Positions 1 to 12,757 of a stretch of 64,000 nt of DNA are shown here, in pieces. Numbering within the stretch: position 1 is the first letter of the stretch; every line of letters starts with the position of its first letter. Origin of the DNA: Zerene cesonia. Its lineage: Eukaryota; Arthropoda; Insecta; Lepidoptera; Pieridae. The stretch covers positions 248,001-312,000 of the forward strand of contig NC_052129.1 of assembly GCF_012273895.1 (NCBI RefSeq), read 5' to 3'. The notes beneath the pieces are model-generated. The model was not told the DNA's origin. It saw only the letters and a program-made list of their open reading frames with translations, and did not search any database. A program made the position numbers and the translations under genes.

Positions 1-2106
1 ACATCAAGACGATTAAAAGATGATACTCGTTTTGATACGAAACCTTGTATTTATTAGAAGTATATTAAAAGGACTGATCCTGTATTTTGAACATTGAATA
101 TGAAATGGACTAATACTGTACTGTACTAGATTATTGTGCTCATTGTTATAATTTAAATATTGACCAAGAAGCAAGTACTTACATAGACTTAACAACTTTT
201 ACGTTTAATATGCAAATATTCACCCGTGTGTTTCCTTTGTAAGTCAAGTTGGCTTGCGGTTTGATTCTATTGTACCGTGCAAGTTATAACTTAATAAATG
301 CGTACTTCTAGGATATTGGGAGCATGTCGCCGAGTTTGTATGTTAAGTTATTTTGTGTTATGCAGGAACACTGCTGGAACGCTGGCAGGAAGTTTTGGAA
401 AAAGCGGATTTGAAAGTTACAATAGGGGAAATGCAATTTCACTGTATGGCATATTCCACCTGGTTTTGGTCTGACTGGTAGCTCTCCAGCCTTCCAATTT
501 GACAAGCTATTCTGGGACTTTTTTGTATGCCAATAAGCTCGCAATTCGTAAACTAATAGCAATTATATGACTTCATTGATTGTATACGTTTTATATTAAT
601 AGAAGATGAAGGAAACAGAATAATTTACTAATTTTATACCAGTCTTCCGTTTCCGTCAAAGGAATTTTGGGTTTTAACTACCCATTCTAGTGTCTCAGTC
701 TATGTCATTCTCTAGCCTCCCGGCTATGTCTGGATACAATTATCATGTCATGAAATCGCTTCGTCACGATGTCAAATGAAGACAAACAAACACACTTTCC
801 TTTTTTTTTATTCATAATGTTAGTAAGGATGTGCTAGTTTCTTTATATACTTCAGACTTCAAGACTCATATACAACGGGTAAAATATTTCGTTTATTTAT
901 CGGCTTTATAAATGCGTAATTTTGAAAGAATAGAAAGAAAAAATTCATGAATATGTTAAGTTTTTGCGTCAAACAACAATTAACATTATCACATTGCAAC
1001 ATAATATAGATTCTCATTAATGTTTGTTTATATAATATGTATGTATTAACTGTAACAGTATTCAGTGTCACAACTGTATCGATTTCAGAGAACTACTGTA
1101 TAATGTACTAAGTATATTGTCATAGGTCGTGACACATGACTCACGTTGCTATGTGTTGTTGTATTTATAGATCCCTATAAGGATACCATTGACCCTATCC
1201 TAGGATAGGATCTGTGAACTATACTAACAACACCTTTATAAAAATATATAAATGCTAGCTGGCGCGGCAAACTGAAAGCAAACTGAACTGATGTTGAAAA
1301 ATGTATGAAAAATAGCTGTTGGCTGATCTCAGACCTACCCATAATGTAATGACTGAATCGGAAAGGGATTGAGAAAGTATTGACGAGAGGAATTAAGGAA
1401 AGGAATGGGAAGGGTAAGGAAAAGGATAATGAATAAATCGCTTTTAAAATTTGTAAAAAAGTCTTTAATTTCTATATAGGTAATATTGTAACACGTTAAT
1501 ATTGTATAGAGTATAGTAAAATTATATATAGGAGAGACATAAGAAGCAGTTTTACAAATGCGCCATAATATGCACAGCCATTGTAGATGTGCAAATAAAA
1601 AAAACGCCGAAACAAATGAACCAAAATAAACATTATGTTATTCTTTCTTAAAGCAATGAAACCTTCTTTGCTTTACCGGGTTACCATCAGGGGAGGAAGG
1701 TGTAGCGCCGTGTGCATGGAAGGAGCGAGCAGCGGGGTGCGGAGCCAGCTATGAAGAAATGGTATTAAATTGGTTCATGTTTCCTTTAACAATTAATAAA
1801 GGGGCCCCTTTTTTAATATTCCTTAAAAATTTCTCATTCATTTGTCTCCTGAAACTGAAATTAGAAGAAAATCACGAGTGGTCGAGAGCATCGGCAGAAG
1901 AGTATGAGTGACGCGGGTTCGATTCCGCCTCGTGATCAATTTTTTTTTCTAGTTACAATTACAAATTTGAAGGCGGTTGCAAATCCGCAATGACGTGTCC
2001 AAAACCGCAGGTTTACTTTTTATTCGGTATTAAAATAATTCAAATGAATGCCACTGGATCCTCCCTTACCTCGTACCTTCGTAAGTTACTTTATAATTTA
2101 TAACAA
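1..2106. other. Intergenic, no gene seen
   Basis: AT-rich. Apart from the H2, A and D fragments at 1300-1470 I see no exon-like frame, RNA gene or clear repeat. Confidence 0.6.
1359..1428 (-). mobile_element. Repeat family A, internal fragment
   Basis: GGAAAGGGATTGAGAAAGTA, then TTGACGAGAGGAATTAAGGA and GGGAAGGGTAAGGAAAAGGA match the purine-rich middle of family A. Confidence 0.5.
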
Positions 2107-2115
2107 ATGTGATAA

Positions 2116-2424
2116 GCAGTGGTGGCTCAGTGGTAAGGACCTCGGACTTCAAAATCGATAAGTCGGGGTTTCGAGACCGGGCGAGCGCGCAGGAAATAAA
2201 TTGATTTTTCAATTTATCTGCGCATGTAGATAACATCACCACTGCTTCAACGGTGAAGGAAAACATCGTGAGGAAACCGGCATGTCCAAGAATTAAAAGT
2301 TCGACGGCATGTGACATCTGCCAACCCGCACTTGGCCAGCGTGGTGGATTATGGCCTGAACCCTCATAGGAGGCCTGAGTCCCAGCAGTGGGAACATATA
2401 TGGGCTGATGATGATGATGATGAT
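2116..2424 (+). mobile_element. SINE family C (tRNA-derived, GAT-repeat tail)
   Basis: The head is GTGGTGGCTCAGTGGTAAGG with a B-box-like GGTTTCGAGACC. The body includes TGACATCTGCCAACCCGCAC and AGTGGGAACATATATGGGCT, ending in (GAT)n at about 2406-2424. The flanking direct repeat ATGTGATAA at 2107-2115 and 2423-2431 is a likely target-site duplication, its right copy overlapping the GAT tail by two bases. The layout matches a SINE type widespread in moths. Confidence 0.85.
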
Positions 2425-2638
2425 GTGATAATGCATTAGTGCATCAGTAAATACTCGTCTTTTGGTATTTAACGGAGGAATATTGCAATTTTATATTTAT
2501 AATATAATTATAAACATAAATTGCAATAATTGCAATTTAAAATTTAATAAATAATAAATTGAATACATACTAAGTGTGTTTTTGATATTTAGCTAGGATT
2601 TTTAATACCTCTATGAAGCGCCTTATTGAGATGGCATT

Positions 2639-2765
2639 TTTAACCGACTACCAAAACGAAAAGGAGAAGTTCGTCTATATGTATGTTTCTACCATATTAT
2701 CGGCGATTGTAACCCACTCATCTATTTGAATTCGGTGCCAGCCAAGTGTCATAGAAGTAGATACT
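2639..2765 (+). repeat. LINE-tail-like repeat G
   Basis: TTTTAACCGACTACCAAAAC, AAAGGAGAAGTTCGTCTATA and GGTGCCAGCCAAGTGTCAT. Confidence 0.55.
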
Positions 2766-2895
2766 AGATACTTCTACCTCCTTACTACATAGTATCACAA
2801 GTAGTAACATACTACATACCTATCTACTATCTACTTGGCTAAATTAACACATTCATTGACACCCACTTCAAATAGATCCTTAAAGTAATTATCTA

Positions 2896-3022
2896 ACTAC
2901 CTGCGCCCCGCGGTTTCACTCGCGTAAGTCTGTTCCGTTGTCCAGCCATCTACGTACCAAATTTCATTGCAATCGGTTCAGACTTACAAACTTTCGCATT
3001 TATAATATTAGAAGGATAGGAT
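2896..3022 (-). mobile_element. Helitron-like element, Lep1 type, internally deleted
   Basis: CTACCTGCGCCCCGCGGTTT to TTTATAATATTAGAAGGA. The middle section (AATATCGGGATAAAAAG) is missing. Confidence 0.72.
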
Positions 3023-3299
3023 GTTTTTCGTTTTTAACAAAAAATAATTATCTACAATGCTATATGTCATAACGAAACATGCTTTTAACTCACGTAGCCC
3101 TATTAAGATTTAATCGCGTAAACTCAGGCTGCCCTCAATTATAATGCGGTCGAAATATCTTTTAAAAGTTGTCTAATCCACACGAGAACTAACCTTGGTG
3201 GTTTATGAAGCGCGCTTATGAAAAATATTAACGACTGTTCACCGCATTTTACTTTATAGCCGTACTTACTTTGCTCGTGAGTTGTCGCACTTGTAGCGG

Positions 3300-3504
3300 T
3301 TGCTGCGCCCCGCGATTTCACCCGCGTAAATCCGTATCTCGTAGGAATATCGGGATAAAAAGTTGCCTATACGTTATTCCAGTTGTCCAGCTGTCTACGT
3401 ACCAAATTTCATTGCAATTGGTTAAATACTTTTTGCGTGAAAGAGCAACAAACACACACATCCTTACCAACTTTCCCATTTATAATATTAGCAGGATAGT
3501 AGGA
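3300..3504 (-). mobile_element. Helitron-like element, Lep1 type
   Basis: TGCTGCGCCCCGCGATTTCA through TAGGAATATCGGGATAAAAA to TTTATAATATTAGCAGGA. The terminal CTAG has mutated. Confidence 0.75.
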
Positions 3505-3944
3505 TTTTCAATACTATAAAACTAAAAATTATACTTTGGTTTCCTCAATTATCTTGTTCTATCAAATATCATAATATACACCTATATTCTAAATGTATTA
3601 ACTTAATATATATGTTCATAAAGAAACTCAAATCCGCTGTAACAGACACAGTCGATTCTCGATTCACCAAACAGACACGATTTTCCTCTGTCATATCGTA
3701 TTCATAGGATTTAAAGGCGAAATATCGCCTCCCCATGTATTGTAACATATAAAGTCTAAAAATTACGAATAACATCGCGTTGGGAAATGCGAATTTTTCG
3801 AAGGAAAATATGCTTTGATATCTTTTAGGGTTATACCAGAGTTGAGTGTTAAGTTGGCATCGACTTTTTAGAAATAAGCATCCATATAGACTTGGTTTAT
3901 ATAATTCGAAGCTACAAACATAAACATAAAGAAGAAAAATTTGT

Positions 3945-4077
3945 ATTTTTGTTTGTTTGTAATGGATAAACCCAAAAACTACTAAACCGATTTTCAAAAT
4001 TCTTTCACCATTAGAAAGCTGCAAATTCACTGAGTGACATAGGCTATATTATGTACGGTCGAAGCCAGGGCGAACTA
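3945..4077 (+). mobile_element. Helitron-like family H5, old copy
   Basis: ACCCAAAAACTACTAAACCG, TGAGTGACATAGGCTATATT to GGTCGAAGCCAGGGCGAACT. Confidence 0.55.
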
Positions 4078-5013
4078 CAAATTATAAAAAACTAAATACG
4101 CTCTAAGGTTTACCTTAATTTTACGATAAATCACAGCTTTATCAAAGTCAATAAGCCAGTTTATGCGTAACGTATTAATGGACGCAGAGTTTTTTGAATG
4201 GCACAATCACACTTCCAGTACCAAAAATAAAAAGCGATGCCATAAAACTGGAAATTTCGAGCTCGTCCGACTACATGTAAAGCTAATAAAAAATTCAGAC
4301 TTATAACGTCATTAGCTGAAAATCACCGAAAATTTCTTAAAAAAACTCCCTTTACAACCACAAAAGCGTAAAAAAGTGACAAAAGGACTCGAAAGCCTGG
4401 CTTTGAAGCCTTCTTAATAATTCAGCCTGTTTCTTTGTTGGGCGCCGCATCAATTATTCCTGTATCCCGCGATCCCGGGGACCCGACTAGGGCTGCCACT
4501 AATCAAATTTAGATTACTTAGAAATAAATTTTATGGCAGTGATTATTTGAAAGTAGGAAATAAAGGTAAGTGTTTTATTGCCAAACTGAGGCTCGTAAAA
4601 ATTGCTTTGTGAGTTTGAACCTTAAACATATTGTTTTAATATTAGCGCCTCTCGTAATTTATATACAAAGACCACATAGCTTTGATAATAGTCCCCAGTT
4701 GGAATTTAATTATAGTATTCGTATATTGAGAGCAAGGGGTATCTCCACCAAAGTTCGTACTAAGTTTAATTAAAATTGGTTAATCCTAATTCTCGATACA
4801 CAATAGATTAATTAAGATACAGACACCCTGTCTTTGTGTTTAAAATACAATATAAATCATGCGTAAGACTCGTATGTCGCAATATAGGTTTAAGTTGACA
4901 AAATATTTTTTCAATTGTGTCGATTTTATTCTGTCTAACGAATTTTAAACAAACATACATACACATACTGCAAAAACGAGTCATTTTGCACATTGAATGT
5001 AATTTAATATATT

Positions 5014-5290
5014 GTGGGAATCGAGCACGCTTCGGCACGAATTTGGCCAACTCACACCAGGGAAGTACCACACCCCCACTGAAAACCCCCTTGAAAAGAA
5101 GCAAGCGTTGTTTCATACAGCGAGTAGGGGAGTCGGAGACTCGTTTAATTTTCCTCACCCTTCCCAATCTACTCCTTCGTCAATCCTTTCCTTATCCCGT
5201 TCCCCTTAACTGCTGGCAGCCTATTCATCGAGGCACTACCTTTGCGATTTTTCATAGGTGGTGATCGTTAGCCATCGGGCGAACAGCGCT
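5014..5290 (+). mobile_element. Repeat family A, old diverged copy
   Basis: GTGGGAATCGAGCACGCTTC, GGGAAGTACCACACCCCCAC, CCTCACCCTTCCCAATCTAC and GGTGGTGATCGTTAGCCATC in family order. Several indels. No tail is visible. Confidence 0.78.
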
Positions 5291-5789
5291 TATACTTATG
5301 CTATGAATAATAACAATAATTGATTTTAACGTCGTGACAGCCCTAGCGTAGCTTCGTTAATGATGCACACTCTACCGTGATTGTGGTGTGATGGATGTTT
5401 TAAACTCTTTTGAATAGTTGTTAAAGTTATTTGATTAGTACGTTTTGCAACGCGTTCAAATTGAGTCGCACTTTAAATATTTATTACTCAAATATGTGCT
5501 CAAATACCATTTATACACGTGATTGTCTTACATTGTGAAAGGGCTTAGTTTCATTGTATTTTATACATATCATTAATTATGTTTAGACGGACTCCTTGGA
5601 ACATCGTTAATAGCAGTAAATTATATTTGTGATGTGAATATTAACTAGCCACTGAACCGGATTCTCTCTTAAACCTTTAACTAGAGAATAATAAAATCAC
5701 CCAGCAAACTAGCAGTCCCCAATATTTTACGTTCAATGAAAAACAATTCAACCTATTAATTATTTTAACAAAAATCCATGATTTCAGAA

Positions 5790-5905
5790 ATACACAAAAA
5801 TTTAACGGGATCATAAAAACAGATCACCCAATAAAAAGTGATCAGTTAACACAAAGAAAAAATACATCGAATAACTCCTAACCTCCTCCTTTTTCGAAGT
5901 TAGTC
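5790..5905 (-). repeat. LINE-tail-like repeat G
   Basis: GATCACCCAATAAAAAGTGA and TCCTAACCTCCTCCTTTTTC; diverged. Confidence 0.45.
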
Positions 5906-6091
5906 GATAGCATTCGTATAGTTCTCAACTAGCATCACACACATTCACACGAAATTAATATACTAAATGAAAGAGCTTCTAAAACGAAGTAACGTACAAG
6001 ATAATTCCAAAACACTTACTAATAGCAAAACCCTAACAAAAGCCCCGTCGGCTCGGCCACATGTGGCACTCGGCTCGTTACTTAGCTGTCA

Positions 6092-6150
6092 ACCCCTTGG
6101 CCCCGCTAACCCCCGACCCCCGACGCCCCACCCCCCAACTCCCCGTACTA
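6092..6150 (-). other. C-rich tract (G-quadruplex type on minus strand)
   Basis: Runs of four to six C (ACCCCTTGGCCCCGCTAACC, CCCGACCCCCGACGCCCCAC and on). The plus-strand open frame here is Pro/Thr-rich only because of composition; I do not call it a gene. Confidence 0.8.
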
Positions 6151-6395
6151 CACCACTCTTCGAGAATCATTAGCTATGCGATATGGAGTGAAGTTTCTGT
6201 TTTGATAGATAGATAGATATTCAAAGACGACTCAAGTTTTTATTAATTAAATTTCATAAAAAAATTCTAACTCAGTAAATGATATCGGATAGTTTATATC
6301 CCGGATATCCTATGACTTTCCTTTGACATTCTTTAACAACACTGGCGAAGCCGCGATGGGATAGCTGGTGATAATCTTATATATAAATATGTAAA

Positions 6396-6563
6396 GTTTT
6401 TATGTCATAGAGGCTGAGCTGGTGGTTCGCCTAATGACCGCCCATTCACGAAGTTACCTCTGCGGATACGGTGCCAGCTTTTAAGGTATAAGGGATAAAT
6501 AAAAGGATTGAGGATTGGAAAGAAAGAATGGACTGGGAAGGGTGAGGAAAAGAAAACGGACCC
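6396..6563 (-). mobile_element. Repeat family A, 3' part
   Basis: TTTTTATGTCATAGAGGCTG, GCTGGTGGTTCGCCTAATG and TGGACTGGGAAGGGTGAGGA in family order, with a deletion after CTAATGACCGCCCA. Confidence 0.72.
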
Positions 6564-6846
6564 CAAAACTTCACAATTATTGCACATTTTCACTACGAAA
6601 TAATATTTCTCCGTTAAAATATCATTGTTCCTTAAGAAATAGACTGCTCATTTCTTTGCAAGGATTGTAGTTGATTTGTTTATTGTGTGTTTATTTGTTG
6701 TTGCAAATAAACATTTTTTTCTTTCCTTGATCTTCACGTCTGTATATTTATTGTGTTTCAACTTCAACTTGCTTACTAACCTCTTTCAATGTTTAACTAT
6801 TTAGCATAGCAGCAGTCTAGCATTAAGACGGCATTTTTTGTCTTTA

Positions 6847-6960
6847 ATTTTTTAGAAGACTTCAAAAAGAGGAAGAGGTTCTCAATTCTATTTTTTTATT
6901 ATTAAAAGGACCCATTGACAAGTCACTTCTCATATGGTCCCATTTAAATTCGGTCGAGTT
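6847..6960 (+). repeat. LINE-tail-like repeat G, diverged
   Basis: TTTTTTAGAAGACTTCAAAA followed by AGAGGAAGAGGTTCTCAATT, then GGTCCCATTTAAATTCGGTC. Confidence 0.5.
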
Positions 6961-7394
6961 CTGATACTTTAGCGGCGGTTTAGATGTGTTGTTAACATTT
7001 ATTATAAATGTGTTAAAATAAATATCATTAAGTGATTAAATAATTCCAGGTATTAAAAGAAAGTGTAAAGGACTCGTACTTCACGAAATGTCTTATTGAA
7101 ATATGAAAAGATAATTTTATCTAAAGCTATATTGAAATATCTCTTTAGAAATTTTATATCAACTTTTTATGTTTTATGTTGCTTTGATATATTTTTCATC
7201 GCATCATTATATTCCTAACACAGAGTATTTTGAATAACGGTCTTTGTTGATTACTCCGCTATTTAAAATAGATTTCTTTAAAAAATCTAACACAATATCG
7301 TATATAAAATGATATTTCATCTAATCTAGTGATTTACACTGCGTTGCAAGTAAATGGAAACGCTTATCACTCATCGCATCGCACGCATCCCGCG

Positions 7395-7530
7395 TCTATT
7401 ACTATGTGAGTATGTATGCTTAGATCTTTAAGACTAACACACAACGAATATTAATGTTTTTTTTTTTAATAGAGTGATTCAAGAAAGATTTATATTTATA
7501 AGAACATCTATTACACTACAAAACTAAAAA
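7395..7530 (+). mobile_element. Helitron-like family H3, fragment
   Basis: TATGTATGCTTAGATCTTTA and AATAGAGTGATTCAAGAAAG match the centre of H3; neither end is preserved. Confidence 0.5.
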
Positions 7531-8619
7531 AACTATTCTTTGAGTAACAACAAAACATATTATAAGTCAGCCTTGTTTTAAGAACTCTATCGAGAAAATA
7601 ATCTTGCTGACCACGCTCCATGCGTGTCACGTGTCGGAGTTTATCGGTGAAGAAATGATGAAGTGGGAAGTCTCATATTTTTAATACAAATATTTTTTTG
7701 CCTGACGCCTTCCTGCTATAGTTATAGTATGATACCTTGTAGTGAGAAGGGTCGTTTAAAATCATCAGAAATGTTCTTAATTCTTTGTGTCTCTATATAT
7801 ACGGCCTGTAAATAGTTAAACAGAAAACATGAATAATAATGCAATTGTTGATAGACAATAATGACGGATAATAAATCGATATTTCAACGAAATGTTGTTA
7901 TAATCTATTTCATTAGTTACATCGGCGCAAAGCACATCGCCTCGAGTGCGACACTAACCATACAATAACAGCGCACGAAATGCACAGAAAATGTTGACGA
8001 TTTATTTGCCACCAAGTGTACTATCAGCACGAACCATCGGAAGTCGTTTAGTCGTCAAAAACAACAAGCCAGCATCCCCCGCGTTGAATAATACATGACT
8101 CTGATTACGCAGTCGAGCTGACGTGACACAATCTTTGCGGAGTGGAAATACGTTCAGTGATGGCTCTATGCTTCACTCATATTTTACCAGCAACGCACGG
8201 CTAGCTAAAAAAATACCGGTCAAGCGTGATTCGGACTCGTGGTACTAAGCGCCGAATCCTTACCCTACAAATAAGCAGGAGCAACCGCAAGAAAATAAAT
8301 TACCCATCCAATTAATGACCGTGCCAACCGTTGTTTAACCAAATTTTTTTCGTGATTCGTTGATGAACTATCATGGTATATGAGACAGATGGACATGCCT
8401 GGTGAGAGATGGATGGACGGTAAAATATATTTGGTGTCATCATAGTAATTACTCTATACTCCTGGCTTGGTCCAAGAGGATCTAGTTAATTTTCAATTTA
8501 TTTACATCGATCTTTGACTTACAGTACAAAATATACAAAATTAAGTAAGAATAATTACAATTATTTCAAAGTATGATTTTAAAATACTGTACAATTAGCG
8601 ACAAATGATGCTATATTAA

Positions 8620-8815
8620 TAGTAAGACAGAAATCTCAGTCGTCGCAGAACAGACAGAAGTCGCAGTCACCCCGTGACCACGCTCGCTGTGAAGTGTTCG
8701 AAACGTCGGGTTAGTAATATAATGAATAAATCGCGTTTGAAATCCGTTAAAAAGTTTTTAATTTCTAAATGTACACGCGTCAAATCAAACACAAGAAAAT
8801 ACTAAGACAGAAATC
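8620..8815 (-). repeat. Dispersed repeat D
   Basis: CAGTCACCCCGTGACCACGC, GTTCGAAACGTCGGGTTAGT, AAGTTTTTAATTTCTAAATG. The short motif AGACAGAAATC lies at both ends (about 8624 and 8803) and may be a direct repeat of the element. A piece (AATGAATAAATCGCTTTTAA) also lies at about 1427. Confidence 0.68.
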
Positions 8816-8835
8816 GCTCTTTCAGCGTAACATTA

Positions 8836-9018
8836 CTACATGGTATAAAACAAAGTCGCTTTCTCTGTCTCTATGTTCCTATGTATACTTAAATCTTTTA
8901 AACTACGCAATGGATTTTGACGGGGTTATTTTTAATAGATAGAGTGATTCAAGAGAAAGGTTTATATGTATAACAACATCTATTAAACTACTCCGAAGCC
9001 GCTCGCATTAGCTAGTAA
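8836..9018 (+). mobile_element. Helitron-like element, family H3
   Basis: TACATGGTATAAAACAAAGT, GATAGAGTGATTCAAGAGAA and TATTAAACTACTCCGAAGCC; the last part is shortened to GCTCGCATTAGCTAG. Confidence 0.68.
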
Positions 9019-9377
9019 CGTATAAAATGCGAAACATAGTTCGATTTAGTCGATTCCTATGTAGATACGCTCAAACGATTTAGCTTCATAATAAATAATA
9101 TTGAAATTACGTGGCCACTGCAAAGGGTCTTCCGTCGCTTCAGGGTAAAAATATAGCGAACTAAAGCCCTTTGAATGGAGCAAATAGAGTGAGGATTGGA
9201 TCAACGAAGCACAGGAGAGACGGGCGGTAGGGCTGCCTCGCTTTGGTTTTTTTTATTATAATATGTATATATTATTTGCTTAGGTTATATTATATTTAAA
9301 CTATTATACCTAGTCTTGCCATAAATATTGTAATAAAGAAAAAAGAAAATTGTTAACTGCAAATAACATTTATTACT

Positions 9378-10377
9378 NNNNNNNNNNNNNNNNNNNNNNN
9401 NNNNNNNNNNNNNNNNNNNNNNNNNNNNNNNNNNNNNNNNNNNNNNNNNNNNNNNNNNNNNNNNNNNNNNNNNNNNNNNNNNNNNNNNNNNNNNNNNNNN
9501 NNNNNNNNNNNNNNNNNNNNNNNNNNNNNNNNNNNNNNNNNNNNNNNNNNNNNNNNNNNNNNNNNNNNNNNNNNNNNNNNNNNNNNNNNNNNNNNNNNNN
9601 NNNNNNNNNNNNNNNNNNNNNNNNNNNNNNNNNNNNNNNNNNNNNNNNNNNNNNNNNNNNNNNNNNNNNNNNNNNNNNNNNNNNNNNNNNNNNNNNNNNN
9701 NNNNNNNNNNNNNNNNNNNNNNNNNNNNNNNNNNNNNNNNNNNNNNNNNNNNNNNNNNNNNNNNNNNNNNNNNNNNNNNNNNNNNNNNNNNNNNNNNNNN
9801 NNNNNNNNNNNNNNNNNNNNNNNNNNNNNNNNNNNNNNNNNNNNNNNNNNNNNNNNNNNNNNNNNNNNNNNNNNNNNNNNNNNNNNNNNNNNNNNNNNNN
9901 NNNNNNNNNNNNNNNNNNNNNNNNNNNNNNNNNNNNNNNNNNNNNNNNNNNNNNNNNNNNNNNNNNNNNNNNNNNNNNNNNNNNNNNNNNNNNNNNNNNN
10001 NNNNNNNNNNNNNNNNNNNNNNNNNNNNNNNNNNNNNNNNNNNNNNNNNNNNNNNNNNNNNNNNNNNNNNNNNNNNNNNNNNNNNNNNNNNNNNNNNNNN
10101 NNNNNNNNNNNNNNNNNNNNNNNNNNNNNNNNNNNNNNNNNNNNNNNNNNNNNNNNNNNNNNNNNNNNNNNNNNNNNNNNNNNNNNNNNNNNNNNNNNNN
10201 NNNNNNNNNNNNNNNNNNNNNNNNNNNNNNNNNNNNNNNNNNNNNNNNNNNNNNNNNNNNNNNNNNNNNNNNNNNNNNNNNNNNNNNNNNNNNNNNNNNN
10301 NNNNNNNNNNNNNNNNNNNNNNNNNNNNNNNNNNNNNNNNNNNNNNNNNNNNNNNNNNNNNNNNNNNNNNNNNNNNN
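9378..10377. other. Assembly gap (1000 N)
   Basis: Exactly 1000 Ns, suggesting a placeholder length rather than a measured one. The open frames running through it are artefacts. Confidence 1.
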
Positions 10378-10692
10378 ATGACAGATTCGAAATTCAAATG
10401 TAATATTTTTTTATAATTAAGTGTAACAGTATTTATGGCCAGACTAAGTATGTGTTACTTTATTTTCAAGCGGATGTTATTCGTTTGATATCATGATTTA
10501 TCATGATTAAAATATACTTAAGAGATAAAACTTTATTCCCTATTTTGGTTGCACGCCCGATAGCTTATAAAAGATTAAATAATGTAATATGTATAATTCC
10601 GATATGATTTTTATCGAAAAAATATGTTATACGCATAATATGGCTATTTAAAACTAAGGCGAGAAACATTATGATACTACTAGTTATACAAT

Positions 10693-10910
10693 ACTAGACG
10701 CTCGTCCCGGCTCCGCCCGGTTACCAAGATTCCTGTTTTATCCCACGGCAGATTTTAATCGGGATAAAAAATATCCTATTATCCAAGTCAGCTCATACCC
10801 TGTCTGTATATCAAATTTAATCAAAATCCGTTCAATAGTTTCAGCGTGATTGACGAACAGACGGACGAACGGAAGGATCAGCATTTTATTTTTGAATTAA
10901 ACACATTTAC
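10693..10910 (-). mobile_element. Helitron-like element, family H4
   Basis: CTAGACGCTCGTCCCGGCTC, TTAATCGGGATAAAAAATAT, AAAATCCGTTCAATAGTTTC. Same family as 20109-20274 and 60460-60757. Confidence 0.68.
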
Positions 10911-11248
10911 ATCTCTGTACCAGCTATTTAGTCAATGTTCAATCTATCTCAACAATAATTTCTTATTTCTGCGCATGTGACAGCCCTACAACAGCCAAGG
11001 ATAATCCGCTGCACTTATTAACGTGACGCAATTTATTAATTGCTCTCGGTAAGCTCACTTGCCTGAGTGCACAGCCCTGTTAACCCTTCACTTTATACCT
11101 ACAAGCTTACGTATAACATGTACCGCCATCTGATGCAACTCTTCATGACCTATTCCTAAATAAAGAAGAAAGTCTTTTTTAAGCAAGTAATTATCGAGTT
11201 AAGTATTCAAAAAAAGTTATCTTATCCCGATTGAAACAAGGACATGCT

Positions 11249-11448
11249 GTTTTTTTTATGTCACAGTCGGCAATTGAGCTGATGAGACGCCTGATAGTAA
11301 GCGCTACCACCGCCCATGAACATTAAGAGAGGCATAAGGTCCATTGCAGACCTTACGCCTCTACAAATGGATTGCCGACTTTAAATTGGGAAGGGATTAA
11401 GAAAGGAAGGAAGGAAAGGAAAGGTAAGGAAAAGGATATGGCCTCCTA
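11249..11448 (-). mobile_element. Repeat family A, 3' part
   Basis: A T tract and TATGTCACAGTCGGCAATTG, ACCACCGCCCATGAACATTA and GGTAAGGAAAAGGATATGGC. The 5' half is absent. Confidence 0.78.
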
Positions 11449-11682
11449 TATGGTGTAAAAATATAACTTATAACTTTTAGTAGTTACATTAAAACCTTGA
11501 TCACGTGGCGAGATTCGAACCCGTCATTACACCTAACCGTGGCAACAGCCTCTCGGCCACCCGTGATCTCACCTCAATTTTTTCTTCTCTTTCCGTTTCT
11601 TGTGCCTAAGAAAAACGAAAGAATACATGGGTGCTTTAAAAAATTATCGTTGATGTAGCATTTGAAAGCGATAAATATAATT

Positions 11683-12010
11683 ATTTTTTTTTTATGTCAT
11701 AGCGGGCAACTGAGCTGGTGGTTCGCCTGATGGTAAACGATCACCACCGCCCATGAACATTCGCAGAAGCTCACACCTCTGAGAATGCTCTGCCCGCTTT
11801 TGAGGGATAAGAGATAAGGAAAGGATTGATGAACGGAAAAAAAGGAATGGACTGGGAAGGGCTAGGAGAAGGAAATAGGCCTCCGGCTCCCCCACTCACC
11901 GTACGAAACACAATAGCAAGCTATTATTTCACGCCGGTTTTCTGTGGGGGTGTGGTACTTCCCCGGTGCGAGCTGGCCCAATTCGTGCCGAAGCATGCTC
12001 GACTCCCACA
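11683..12010 (-). mobile_element. Repeat family A, full-length copy
   Basis: The plus strand reads from a T tract through TATGTCATAGCGGGCAACTG to GAAGCATGCTCGACTCCCAC, the reverse complement of the family start. Confidence 0.85.
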
Positions 12011-12720
12011 ATAAATATTAAAAATTTAGTTTTGTTTACTATTAATCCTCATTTAATTAACTATTATTAAAAGTTTTCTGTTAAAGCTACTCTATTTTTA
12101 AACACCTACACTAGCATTTGTTAATTGGGATAGCCCTGGTGGATATCCATAATATCACTTCTAAATATACATATTTTTCTATTAAATTATTATACTGTAG
12201 GAAGGTTAGATAAGCTTTTCGTGTTATAAGCGGGAATGTTTGGCTTATTTTCATTGAATCATACCCAAACGTCTTGTGCTAGACTTCAATACATATATTA
12301 TTTATGACCAGCATCAATCTATAGAAATAACTTGGCTCTGTCTTTCATATCATACGAAGCCAGGGCGACTTATTATGGGATCAGTATGAATTATTTATTG
12401 TACAATTTTCTTGAAAGAGAATTTTTTTACAACGAATTAAGATGCGAGTTAGTAAAAACTAACGTCAAAATTAATTTTCTTTGGTTCATTCAAACTTTTA
12501 CAAATGTATAGTTATGATGAATTTTTAAAAACTGGTTAACCTAAACACAACTTTTTATGTGTTCCTTTAAGGTTTAAAATTACTATTCATAAATTTACGT
12601 AAAACGCTGGCTCAAGATTAAACAGCAAATATATCACGCATTTAGATACAAATGGAATAAAGCTCAAATATATGCCTTATTTCTTACTGCGACGTATTTT
12701 TATGTAAACGCTCTGAAGGC

Positions 12721-12757
12721 GAGGGGGTAGCGGGGCTGGGGCGGGGAGGGGAGGGGA
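12721..12757 (+). other. G-quadruplex-type G-rich tract
   Basis: Six runs of four or five G separated by one to four bases (GAGGGGGTAGCGGGGCTGGG and continuing GCGGGGAGGGGAGGGG). Isolated in AT-rich DNA, with no gene nearby. Confidence 0.85.

Larger units (their letters stand above)
6170..9377. other. Intergenic, mostly featureless
   Basis: Contains a short (GATA)n run near 6207 and the A, G, H3 and D pieces listed. The rest (for example 7531-8619 and 9019-9377) shows no coding pattern. Confidence 0.55.

Noticed and set aside
3569..4030. 153-codon open frame on the minus strand
   Set aside because: Partly made of Helitron-like H5 sequence, composition typical of AT-rich non-coding DNA, no domain seen.
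4808..5264. Overlapping open frames of 115-119 codons
   Set aside because: They run through a diverged family A repeat; the frames differ between copies.
9285..10397. Long open frames of 343-370 codons over the first gap
   Set aside because: They consist of Ns and are artefacts.
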